DNA from: Vibrio splendidus
Lineage (GTDB): Bacteria; Pseudomonadota; Gammaproteobacteria; Enterobacterales; Vibrionaceae
NCBI RefSeq assembly: GCF_003345295.1
Contig: NZ_CP031056.1
Coordinates: forward strand, 682,001 to 746,000
Direction of reading: 5' to 3'
DNA length: 64,000 nt
Made by a program: the position numbers and the translations under genes. Every line of letters starts with the position of its first letter. Within the stretch, counting starts at the first letter, position 1. The notes beneath the pieces are model-generated. The model was not told where the DNA came from and did not search any database. It was given only the letters and a program-made list of their open reading frames with translations. This document shows positions 7,431-16,200 of this stretch, in pieces.

Positions 7431-8264
7431 ATGGATGATTCACAGCAAAAAACGAATAGTAGAAATACAACGGTAAGAAAAGCAACACGAATTGAAAGCG
7501 TCATGAACTCTGCGATGTGGCACCTAACCCAGAGAGATATGACGGAAAGCGAGTTGGTTGCGAAGCTCAAAGTGAAAACCGACAATCAAGAATGGATCGA
7601 TGAAACTCTAGGGACACTGAAAGGCTTCGGGTATCTCAAGTCTGACCAAGTGTTTGCAGAACAATTCGTGGAACAAGCTTTTTCTGGTGAATTCGGTTCT
7701 CGATATATTGTCGAAAAATTGAAGAAGAAAGGCCTGACCGATTCAGTGATTTCTGATGCAATCCATAAAGTGTCTTTCGAAAAGTCTATTGATGAGCAAA
7801 CCATCTTGATAGACCGTATCAACCATTACTATACAAGTTTTACCATGAGCCGTGAAAAGCTTGTCGCGACCCTGCAAAAGCGTGGTTTTAGCTACCAGCA
7901 GGTGAAGGTAGCGATTGACCAGCACACGCAGTCGCATGAACTGAAAAGTAATATTCAAATTAAGGCAGAGAAAGCTGATTTGGAAAAAGAGGTGCTTAAG
8001 TATGCTCGTAAAGGCAAAGGCTTGACTGCTATTCAGCAAGAGCTTAGACAGCGACAAATTGACACCAGCGAGTTGTCATCGTTGGTCGACCGATTAATTA
8101 ATGAGGAGCAACTGGATTTCTATTCATCTTGTTTGGAACAGCTGCAGAAGAAATCATATGACCTCAACGATCACAAAGAGCGTTCAAAGGCGTACGCAAT
8201 GTTAAGTCGAAAGGGCTTTTCGTCGGATGAAATCAAATTTGCTCTGAGTGAAGGCAACGAATAA
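7431..8264 (+). CDS. RecX-like protein, extended
   Basis: 277 residues, nearly twice the usual RecX length (about 150). The first half shows RecX-type three-helix repeats (residues 23-60: MWHLTQRDMTESELVAKL; then LKGFGYLKSDQVFAEQFV; then GSRYIVEKLKKKGLTDSVI). The second half repeats the pattern (YARKGKGLTAIQQELRQR; MLSRKGFSSDEIKFAL). RecX regulates RecA filaments by binding the groove, but no recA lies next door and this is probably a paralogue with its own role. ATG at 7431 is used; a second ATG four bases later is out of frame. The ribosome site is weak. It stands between a terminator and a convergent LuxR-type gene. Confidence 0.72.
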   Translation: MDDSQQKTNSRNTTVRKATRIESVMNSAMWHLTQRDMTESELVAKLKVKTDNQEWIDETLGTLKGFGYLKSDQVFAEQFVEQAFSGEFGSRYIVEKLKKKGLTDSVISDAIHKVSFEKSIDEQTILIDRINHYYTSFTMSREKLVATLQKRGFSYQQVKVAIDQHTQSHELKSNIQIKAEKADLEKEVLKYARKGKGLTAIQQELRQRQIDTSELSSLVDRLINEEQLDFYSSCLEQLQKKSYDLNDHKERSKAYAMLSRKGFSSDEIKFALSEGNE

Positions 8265-8303
8265 CAACCAACATTATGCGTAAAGAGTGTACATAGCCTT
8301 GCT

Positions 8304-9119
8304 TTAACGTGTCGTGTGTAGGTTTTCTGTAAGACCTAGGCCATTGCGTAAGGCGAATTGAATCAGGTCATTGTGGCTGTTTAAATCGAGTAATCCAAGC
8401 ATTCTGTATTTATGCGATTCTATCGTTCGAGAGCTAAGGTGGAGCTGTTCTGCACACTCTTTTGCACTAAACCCTTGAGCAATGAGAGCCAAAACCTTGG
8501 TTTGTTTTTTTGTGAGTAATAATAGCTTCTCACTATCATCTGCTAGCCGATTCTCATTTTGCTTTAGTGTCCTCGCTAGCGTTGAGTGCTGCCAATAACA
8601 GAGCCAAAGTTCACAGACTAACTTTAAGCGCTGGATGTCTTCGAGGTCGAAGGTGGTTTCGTTGTCGTGAAAGTTAGTAAAAGACAATGCTCCCCAGCGT
8701 TGGTTAAACAGCTGCAAAGGAATGATGCAGTGCCATCTTCCCCCTTCTTTATAGATCTTCTTTAACACATAGTTTTTGGTTGAAACGAGTTCGTCACTGG
8801 TAAAGGTGAGATATGTTTCATTGGTTTTCAATAGCTTTAGGTAATCAAGGTAGTTACCGCCAACCAAACTTTTCTTATCGACAGGAGGTATGTTTGCTTT
8901 GGATACTGAACAAGTTTTCCCGTCTTCAAGTAAGACCATTGAATTCGGGTAAAGCGTTAAACGATCAATCCCGAACCAATCGAGTACGTCAAAGCTTGCT
9001 TCTGACCACGTTGTTTGAAAGTTTTTAGGATCGCTATTAATAAGAGAGGTTGATTGTTTCATTAATAGCTGTTCAAAACTTAGGCTTAAAGCAGACACGT
9101 TTTTCCTTTCTCGATACAT
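8304..9119 (-). CDS. LuxR-type (FixJ/NarL HTH) transcriptional regulator
   Basis: 271 residues. The C-terminal segment (about 200-262) is a LuxR-type helix-turn-helix: LTKKQTKVLALIAQGFSAKE, then LHLSSRTIESHKYRMLGLL. The N-terminal part has a GAF-like or autoinducer-domain-like pattern (WHCIIPLQLFNQRWGALSF) but lacks a receiver domain, so the signal is unknown. Two starts are possible: ATG at 9119 with weak ribosome site, or GTG at 9098 (residue 8) preceded by AAAGGA at good spacing; I consider the GTG at least as likely. It is divergent from the porin gene, with 432 bases between, and may control it; this is inference from position only. Confidence 0.8.
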   Translation of the reverse strand: MYRERKNVSALSLSFEQLLMKQSTSLINSDPKNFQTTWSEASFDVLDWFGIDRLTLYPNSMVLLEDGKTCSVSKANIPPVDKKSLVGGNYLDYLKLLKTNETYLTFTSDELVSTKNYVLKKIYKEGGRWHCIIPLQLFNQRWGALSFTNFHDNETTFDLEDIQRLKLVCELWLCYWQHSTLARTLKQNENRLADDSEKLLLLTKKQTKVLALIAQGFSAKECAEQLHLSSRTIESHKYRMLGLLDLNSHNDLIQFALRNGLGLTENLHTTR

Positions 9120-9551
9120 TCATTAGGTCAATACTCAGAAGATATTCGTTCGAGTGGCTCAGTGCAAGATAAGATTCTTATATATATCATAGGTTCTATT
9201 TTTAAGTTTTTTATAACTCTTAGTTCTAGATTATCGAATGATAAGCAGTACATTTACTGCATTAATTGAACGGTGTTTTTTATAGGCTCAGGCTTTTAAT
9301 TCTGCCTAACAACCCCCGTGATGATTGAGAACATCCGGAATATGGATAACAGCACGGATATCGGGTTTACGCTCGGCTTGCGATTCTCAATATAAAAGCC
9401 ATATCAACATATCATTATGTAATTTAATTCACCAAAGCTATAAAATTTTCAGTAAATTTACGGTATATCAATAACGTATTTTTTTGAACAATAGCGCCAC
9501 TCCAAAAGGCCGGACTAACAAGGCCGAATCAATATATAGGTAGTGGTTATC
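9120..9551. promoter_or_regulatory. Divergent region between luxR-type gene and porin
   Basis: 432 bases without a gene. It contains an 8-bp inverted repeat attgagaa (9324-9331) / ttctcaat (9384-9391) separated by 52 bases, and a short hairpin ggcc...ggcc near 9510-9526 in the porin leader. The AT-rich stretch 9175-9235 may hold promoters. The length suggests complex control of the porin. Confidence 0.45.
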
Positions 9552-10586
9552 ATGAAAAAGACATTAGTAGCACTTGCGATTGCGAGCATTTCAAGTTCAG
9601 CTTTCGCTGTAAGCACAAGCAGCCAAAACAGCCAAAACGAAGACATGTTTGCATTCGATTCAATGCACAAAGATCAATTCTCAGTATCAGGCTCTTTCGG
9701 TGTTGGTGGTTACTACGACACTGGCTCTAAAGCGTTCTACGATGACTGGGCAACGGGTCTTACTCTTGCCGTAAACTACCGTAACAACCGTATTGTTGGT
9801 TATTTCGAAACTGACTTGATGGTGAACTACACGACAGACAACAACGTATCTGCGAACGACGCAGCAACAGCTGGTTGGACAAACGGTATCGATACTGGTC
9901 CAGCAACAGACGTAGACAAAGCATGGTTAGGTTTCGATACTGGCTACGGTATTGCTTCATTCGGTTGGGAAAACGACACAGCACTAGACAAAGTGGATGG
10001 CGCTGGCGATAACACTTACGAGTTTGGCGCTTCTGCTGGTGATGCATCTGACGGCTTCAATGTTGTTAAATTCCAAGGCGCAACAAACGGTATCGCTTAT
10101 GGTATTTCTTACTTTGAAACAGGTGACGATCATAATGATGCGGATAAAGGCATTAACGGTTACATCGGTTTAGAGCAAGAGGTATTCAACCTATACGCAG
10201 GTTATGAAGCTCGTGATGACGATACTGATTACGAAGTTTACACAGTGACAGGTAACGTTAAGGTTGGTGCTCTTAAACTAGGTATGAACTCTTGGATTGA
10301 AGAGAGTGATTCTGCTAAGAATACGGGTTACTACGTTTCAGGTGGCTACACAGTTTCTGAAGACCTAACAATCGCAGCAGGTTACGCGTCTAGCAGCAAT
10401 GAATTAGATGGTCAATCTGACGTAGATTCTTCTTACATCAATATCGCTGCAATGTACCGTATTGCTGACAACGCTGACATGGGTATTGATATCAAGCAAG
10501 ACTTAGACGGTTACCGTGTGGGTAAAACTAGCGCGCAATACGACGAAGAAACACACGTATTCGCAGCAGCTTACTACTATTTCTAA
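9552..10586 (+). CDS. General porin, outer membrane
   Basis: 344 residues counted from ATG at 9552, which begins a standard signal peptide (MKKTLVALAIASISSSAFA); a GTG 9 bases upstream is less likely. The mature protein is acidic, with alternating hydrophobic strands, many Gly and Tyr residues (YDTGSKAFYDDWATGLTL, YGIASFGWENDTALD, LYAGYEARDDD) and a terminal Phe (AAAYYYF), the usual signal for outer-membrane insertion. This is a Gram-negative porin-family 16-strand-type barrel for small hydrophilic solutes. It resembles Vibrio OmpU-class porins but I cannot assign which one. It is expressed alone, with a weak terminator downstream. Confidence 0.88.
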   Translation: MKKTLVALAIASISSSAFAVSTSSQNSQNEDMFAFDSMHKDQFSVSGSFGVGGYYDTGSKAFYDDWATGLTLAVNYRNNRIVGYFETDLMVNYTTDNNVSANDAATAGWTNGIDTGPATDVDKAWLGFDTGYGIASFGWENDTALDKVDGAGDNTYEFGASAGDASDGFNVVKFQGATNGIAYGISYFETGDDHNDADKGINGYIGLEQEVFNLYAGYEARDDDTDYEVYTVTGNVKVGALKLGMNSWIEESDSAKNTGYYVSGGYTVSEDLTIAAGYASSSNELDGQSDVDSSYINIAAMYRIADNADMGIDIKQDLDGYRVGKTSAQYDEETHVFAAAYYYF

Positions 10587-10619
10587 GAACTTAAGAACTT
10601 CTAAGAAATTTGATGATAA

Positions 10620-10664
10620 TGGTGTAATAGCTTGCCCGGTCTTTACACCATATTCTCTTCTTTA
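10620..10664 (+). terminator. Weak terminator after porin
   Basis: Stem tggtgtaa/ttacacca followed by a pyrimidine-rich stretch (tattctcttcttt) rather than a pure T run. Confidence 0.4.
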
Positions 10665-10700
10665 CGCAGTTTAAATATCCACAGTTCGACATGTGGTATG

Positions 10701-10721
10701 CCACTCAGGTGTTACGAGTGG
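10701..10721 (+). promoter_or_regulatory. Leader hairpin upstream of 103-residue gene
   Basis: Stem ccactc/gagtgg with a 9-base loop, ending 10 bases before the ribosome site ggag of the gene at 10744. It could affect translation. Confidence 0.35.
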
Positions 10722-10743
10722 AATTATTATTTGGAGAAATGTA

Positions 10744-11055
10744 ATGGTTAAAAACATTACTGCTAAGGGTAGTATTTACGGAAATGATACCCTGTTTACG
10801 TGTAAACCGAATCGTAATGGATTATTTGAATTGGCGCGCAAACATGGAAGAGTAGCAGGTACTCGCCCGCAAGATCTCAAGAACAAGGTTTATGCTGAAT
10901 CTCTTGATGAAGCTTGGAATCTACTCAAAACAGAGAAGTTTTATATTGTTTTGACGGGGCAAGTGTTTGGCATTCATCGAAAATCATTGCGAAGTGTTGA
11001 TTCTGTTGATGTTGAGTTTAATTGTGAAACTCGCTCGATATGTGTCACGGCATAG
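10744..11055 (+). CDS. Uncharacterised protein, 103 residues
   Basis: Family not recognised. ATG at 10744 is preferred over the upstream GTG at 10693 because GGAGAA lies 7-8 bases before it and the upstream 17 codons look non-coding. The protein has no signal or membrane segment. It starts MVKNITAKGSIYGNDTLFTC and contains a basic segment (LARKHGRVAGTRPQDLKNK) and a predicted helix-strand mix afterwards (AESLDEAWNLLKTEKFYIVL). A leader hairpin precedes it and a strong bidirectional terminator follows it, which supports a single-gene transcript. Confidence 0.65.
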   Translation: MVKNITAKGSIYGNDTLFTCKPNRNGLFELARKHGRVAGTRPQDLKNKVYAESLDEAWNLLKTEKFYIVLTGQVFGIHRKSLRSVDSVDVEFNCETRSICVTA

Positions 11056-11071
11056 ATCCAACGCTGAATAT

Positions 11072-11102
11072 AAAAAGGACGATAAATTATCGTCCTTTTT
11101 TC
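11072..11102. terminator. Bidirectional terminator
   Basis: Stem aaaaaggacgata/tatcgtccttttt with AAT loop. It separates the plus-strand 103-residue gene from the convergent M3 peptidase gene. Confidence 0.88.
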
Positions 11103-11147
11103 GTTTGGTCTTTTGGTTCAACCTTGGTTATAGATGCTCAGCACCCG

Positions 11148-12995
11148 CTATCGGCCGTATTGCCCAACGATAAAGTGTTCAAACTCATCACACATCTGAT
11201 GGTTTGACTTATCATTATTCGCCAACTCGGTGGCCCCATCAACGATCGATATCTTCGCATTCAAATCAGCGATTGGTGATCGTTCTCTTGTCGACAGCTG
11301 TTTGATTTTTTGCTCCTCAATAGCCCAAGCTTCTTCTGGCGATAAGTTGCACTCGTCAGCGAGGTATTTGGCATTAAAACCTCCCCCAGTCAGGCTTTCG
11401 ATTGTCCCATTATGATTGACGCTATTTCCTTGGTGCCAGTAGTGCTTAGCTAACAAAGGGCCGATTTCTGGGTTATCCGTTAAGTAGCCAAACTTATCGG
11501 TGAAATATGCACGAGTTTGATACACAGCCATATGAGCCAGCAGGTAACCTTGATATGCGCAAGACGCTTCATCCGACAACAGATGTGGGATCGCCATCAA
11601 TGGGCGAGGGCTACTCGCCAATCCAAGAATCATTTTCTCACTGCTACGAGCAAGATCGGTGATCTTTTCAGGTGTCAGATCTTCACCCGCCAATTCGTAA
11701 AGTGCTCGCTCGAAATATGGAACCACTAAAATGCTGCGTTCTTGATAAGCTCTGAAAGGTTGTTTGTTATCGATGATTGCTTTGATTAACTCATCAGGTA
11801 CTGCTTGGCCATCTGCATTAAGCGCGTATTGTTTGAGCCAATCGGCGTCATTCAATAAGCTGTCACAGAACATGGATTGAGTTTCCGCATAAGCCATCGA
11901 AGTTGGTGCAAATTCCTGAGAGAAACAAGGCGCGTTCATCTTAACATTGGCGAAATGCGCTGCGTGGCCGCCCTCGTGAAATAGCGTGTTGATACCATCA
12001 TAACCGCTGCCGATTTGGTCGGGCTTGGCGTTGCTCGTGAAGTTAACTTGAGCCGCTACCCAAGTGTCTTGATCGTAGAAAGATGGGATAGGGCCATGGC
12101 AGAAACCATTAGGGTACTTACCTTTACGATCAAGCAGATCCAATTTTAATGTCGCTTGAGAGTATTCGATGTTTAGGCGACCAAAAGATTCAATCCATCG
12201 TCGAAGTGACTTTGAGAACGGAACATAAGGATCAAGATCATTCATAACGTCACCTGCAAAAGAGTAGGTAAAGTTATGGGCTTGAAGTGCATTCTCGCCT
12301 TTCTGTTCTGCTAAATTGGCTAGACTTTGCTGATGGCTATCGCGTGTACGTGCTTCGAAGTCGTCAAGAATCGTAAACAGCTGCTCTGTCGTCATCTGTT
12401 CGGTTTTAACCACCGAGTAATCAAAGAAGGTTTTAAAACCCAGTGATTGAGCAAATTGGTTACGTTTTTTGATCAGTTCAATGAAGCCGTTAGCCAGCAG
12501 CCACTGTTCTAAATCTAATAGTGCTTGGTGTGCAGAAAGCCTGACTTGTTCATTACCATTACTTCTAACGGCTGAACCTAAAACTGGCAGTGATCCTTCT
12601 GTTTCGTCGCCTGTTTCATTTACGTAAGTCATCACATGATTCTGTTTTTTCTCAAACAGTTCAGCCTCAAACTTTATGAGATCGGCTTTAAGCTTCTGTG
12701 ACTGCTCAGACTCAATAGCGTGAGATCTAAAGGTCGCTAACCAACCATTCAAGCCTGTTAGCGTACTCTCTTTTTCTAGGGGATCTTGAATTTTATCGAT
12801 AGCAGCTAGTTGCGTTTCGATAGCAGCAATTTGTTCGGCAGAGCTTAGAAATTCAGTCCACTGAGTCTGAGCGAGTGTCGAGCCATCGTGGTCGTCACTG
12901 ATCCCCATATATGTATCCCAAAAGAAGTCTTCTTTCGCTTTATGAGTCGCAAGATACTTTTGATTCAATTGGTTGAGATAGTTCGTTGCAGTCAT
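11148..12995 (-). CDS. M3-family metallopeptidase (oligopeptidase type)
   Basis: 615 residues. The zinc-binding motif is HEGGH (His340, Glu341, His344) in TLFHEGGHAAHFANV, with the third ligand probably in the following helix (SMAYAETQSMF). The all-helical remainder matches M3 thimet/oligoendopeptidase-like enzymes, which cut short peptides in the cytoplasm; there is no signal peptide. The start ATG is preceded by AAGGA at 5 bases, a strong ribosome site. It reads as a single gene, convergent with the small gene at 10744 and divergent from the adhesin operon. Exact substrate class (PepF-like or Dcp-like) is not resolved. Confidence 0.9.
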   Translation of the reverse strand: MTATNYLNQLNQKYLATHKAKEDFFWDTYMGISDDHDGSTLAQTQWTEFLSSAEQIAAIETQLAAIDKIQDPLEKESTLTGLNGWLATFRSHAIESEQSQKLKADLIKFEAELFEKKQNHVMTYVNETGDETEGSLPVLGSAVRSNGNEQVRLSAHQALLDLEQWLLANGFIELIKKRNQFAQSLGFKTFFDYSVVKTEQMTTEQLFTILDDFEARTRDSHQQSLANLAEQKGENALQAHNFTYSFAGDVMNDLDPYVPFSKSLRRWIESFGRLNIEYSQATLKLDLLDRKGKYPNGFCHGPIPSFYDQDTWVAAQVNFTSNAKPDQIGSGYDGINTLFHEGGHAAHFANVKMNAPCFSQEFAPTSMAYAETQSMFCDSLLNDADWLKQYALNADGQAVPDELIKAIIDNKQPFRAYQERSILVVPYFERALYELAGEDLTPEKITDLARSSEKMILGLASSPRPLMAIPHLLSDEASCAYQGYLLAHMAVYQTRAYFTDKFGYLTDNPEIGPLLAKHYWHQGNSVNHNGTIESLTGGGFNAKYLADECNLSPEEAWAIEEQKIKQLSTRERSPIADLNAKISIVDGATELANNDKSNHQMCDEFEHFIVGQYGR

Positions 12996-13249
12996 GACAT
13001 TCCTTGAAAATTAACCAGTAATTTCAACATTATGACACATTCATTGAATGTATTTTGTGACGATAGATATAACTGAATGCAAGTCACAACCTATCGGTTT
13101 ACTTTACAGCGTATTAGTGATAATTAATTAACTGTTAATGATTTGTTGTTTGCTAGTATTAACTAAAGAGAGTGTGCTGATTTCTCCGGCTTTTTATTGA
13201 GTAAATTGATGTTCTCAAGGTCAGCGTTTTTGTAAGGAAGAGGTTTAGG

Positions 13250-16200
13250 ATGGATCCTATTTTATATATCGAAGTTGGTGGTGTTGTGTGGCAAGTATTC
13301 CCTGATGGGACTTGGCTTCAATTACCAGCTACGCAGCCAAAAGTTGAAGGTGTGCAAGTCGTCAGCATTGAACCTCAGAATTTACAAGAGGCTCAGCCCC
13401 TAACCGAGCCACAAATAGCCGCAGTTGAACAACAGTTGGAAAAGGTGGTCACTGAACTCGTTAACAACATTGAAAGCGCACCTCAACAGCCTAACTCAGT
13501 GAATGATCAACCTAGTTCCAGTGCCTCTTTTATTGCTTATGTTCGTTCTACCTTAGATGAAACGCTCGCTGAGGCAGGTTTTGATACGCGTCCTACAGAA
13601 TATGTCGAAGAAGATACAGCATCGAATGAAGGTAACCTTGATATTCTGTTACCTAGTGCACTATTAACCGTTGATATATTAGATGGCGGAGATGGTTACG
13701 AGAACCAGTTTGAAGTACCTGGTGTCACGATTACGGGTACGGCTGTGGATGTTCGAGACGGGCGTACCGTTGTTCTGACCATCACTGATGTTAACGGCAA
13801 CACCGTTACCACTACTGCCGTGACTAGCAACGAAACTTATGTCGTCGACGGCGTCGATCTTTCTTCGCTCGCGGAAGGTGACCTTAAGGTCGACGCGATC
13901 ATTGCTGATGACTTTGGAAATAGCATTACCGCTAACGATTCCACAATCAAAGACACATTAGCCAACATTGAGGTTGACTTCGATGGCTTTGGTGATGAGT
14001 TTTACAATCAATTCGAAATTTCCAACGGGGTTTTAGCCGGTACTGTTGCCAATGTTGAAGATGGACAGGTCATTACGATCGTTATTACTGATAGCCAAGG
14101 TGTTACTCAGGAATACACAACTACCGTTTCTGGCGGGGCATGGACACTCGTCTCTCAAGATTACTCTAACTTTGCTGAAGGTGAGCTCACTGTCGTTGCT
14201 AGTACCTTCGATATTGCAGGAAACCCTACCACGGCGACTGACATCATTGTTAAGGACACGTTGGCGAGTATTGCAGCGAGTGTTGATGATGGAGGTGATG
14301 GTGTCCTCAACAGTTTCGAAATTCAATCCGCTAAATTCTTTGGTACGGTACAGAACGTTGAAGACGGTCAAACGGTCAATATCCGTATTTCTGACAGTAC
14401 AACGAATATCATTGTGCTGACGGCAACGGTCGCTAATGGTGCTTGGTCAGTTGAAGGCGTCGATCTAACAAGTTTTGCTGACGGTGGTATACAAATTGAG
14501 GCTGACACCGTTGACGTTGCCGGTAACCCTGCTTCAGCAATAAATAGCGCAGGGCAAATTGTTATTGATACTGTTTCGCCTGTTATAGACATTGATACGC
14601 TAGACGGTTTTAGTATTTTGGCATTTCGTAGTGGCCAACTTACAACCATGCAGGGTACAACCAATGTTGCAGAAGGTTTACCGGTTTACATCGAAGTAAA
14701 CGACGGGACTCAGACACTGGTGTTCGAGGGAGTTGTTGATTTCGCAGGTAACTGGGTGGTGGAGAATATTGATATATCTACCTTAAATTTTTCTGCGGAA
14801 TGGACGATCGACGCAAAAGTTTTCAATACAGTCGGCAACGAAGCCATCGATGACATGCCGACGATTATTCTTCCTGAATCAGTTGTGTTTTCGGAAAATA
14901 TCATCGGTATTTTTGGAGGCGAAACACAAACTTCTGATATTAGGATCGATTTTGCGGACTTCTCGTTTAGCGCAGATCAAACTATAGCTGAGTCGCTAAC
15001 TTCTCAAAGCTTGTCGATAACGATTACCGTATCAGGTGACAAACAAAGCCTAACGGGCACGCGAAGTGATGGTCAAATTGTGTTCGACGCTTCAATTTCT
15101 GGCACTAACGTAAATATCAATTTCTATAAAGCGATCGACCAAGAGTCTGGCCTTGATTCGATTCAAACGGCTTTGATTATTGAAGGGCTTCAAACTGACG
15201 CGGACAACACCACAGAGTTAGTAATTGGTCATCTACCTATTGTCATCAAAGACTCGGAGCCGTTAATTTTCGATGAGTCTTATGATGTGATAGAAGGTGA
15301 AGTCACGTCAGGAAATGTATTGAATAACGATATCGACCTTGATACACAACTGACAATAAAAAGTGTTGAAGTGAACGGGACGACACAAACAATATCCGGG
15401 AGTGCGCCAGTTTCTTTTACTTTGGATGAAGGTGTTTTGACCGTTTTTTCCAATGGTCATTGGACGTTCGTCGCCAACAGAAATTTGGATCACACCGTAG
15501 CTCAAAACATCACTTTCAACTATGTTGCAGGCGACAGCAGTAATGACTTCGGAAGTGGCACTGCGGTGATCGATATTTTTGATGGTGATGCAGGGTTAGT
15601 TGTTGATGGGACAACAACCAGCTCTGAAGGTGATGTGTCTGATGGAATTCAAACTGTAGTCGGTCAGTTTACCGTTTCCGCTGGCTCAGATAATCCAGAT
15701 CCTGCTTCTATTGTATTTAATGCTAATAGTTTGGTGCAGCTAGACGCCTTGGGCTTGACGACCGGAGATGAGAAGTTCCCTCTAACCTACACGTTAGCGA
15801 ATGATGGTAAAACGATTACCGCACAAGCAAATGGTGAAACGATATTCACGCTAACGTTGAGTGCAGTCGCTAGTGGTATCGATGTTCTAGCAGATGTCAC
15901 ATTAGTGTTAGAGCAGCCTATAAACCACCTGTTTAGCAATGACTCCATCACCCTGCCACTTATTATTGATGGAACGGATTTAGATGGTACTTCTTTAGAG
16001 CAAGGGCAATTCGATTGGATTATCCAGGATGGAGCCGACCCAATATTAACTTCAACTAGCAATGCTGCTGTGGACGAGTCAGATCTTATTCACGGCAGTA
16101 TTTCAGATACTGGCACTTTCAACCTCAACGTCGGAAGTGACTTTGTTAAGTCTGTATTTTTTGATGTTGGAGATCAGCCGCAGTTGTTTAGTGGGGGCGT

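Noticed and set aside
14033..14664. Antisense and alternate frames inside the adhesin gene
   Set aside because: Shadow frames of the repetitive, acidic coding sequence.
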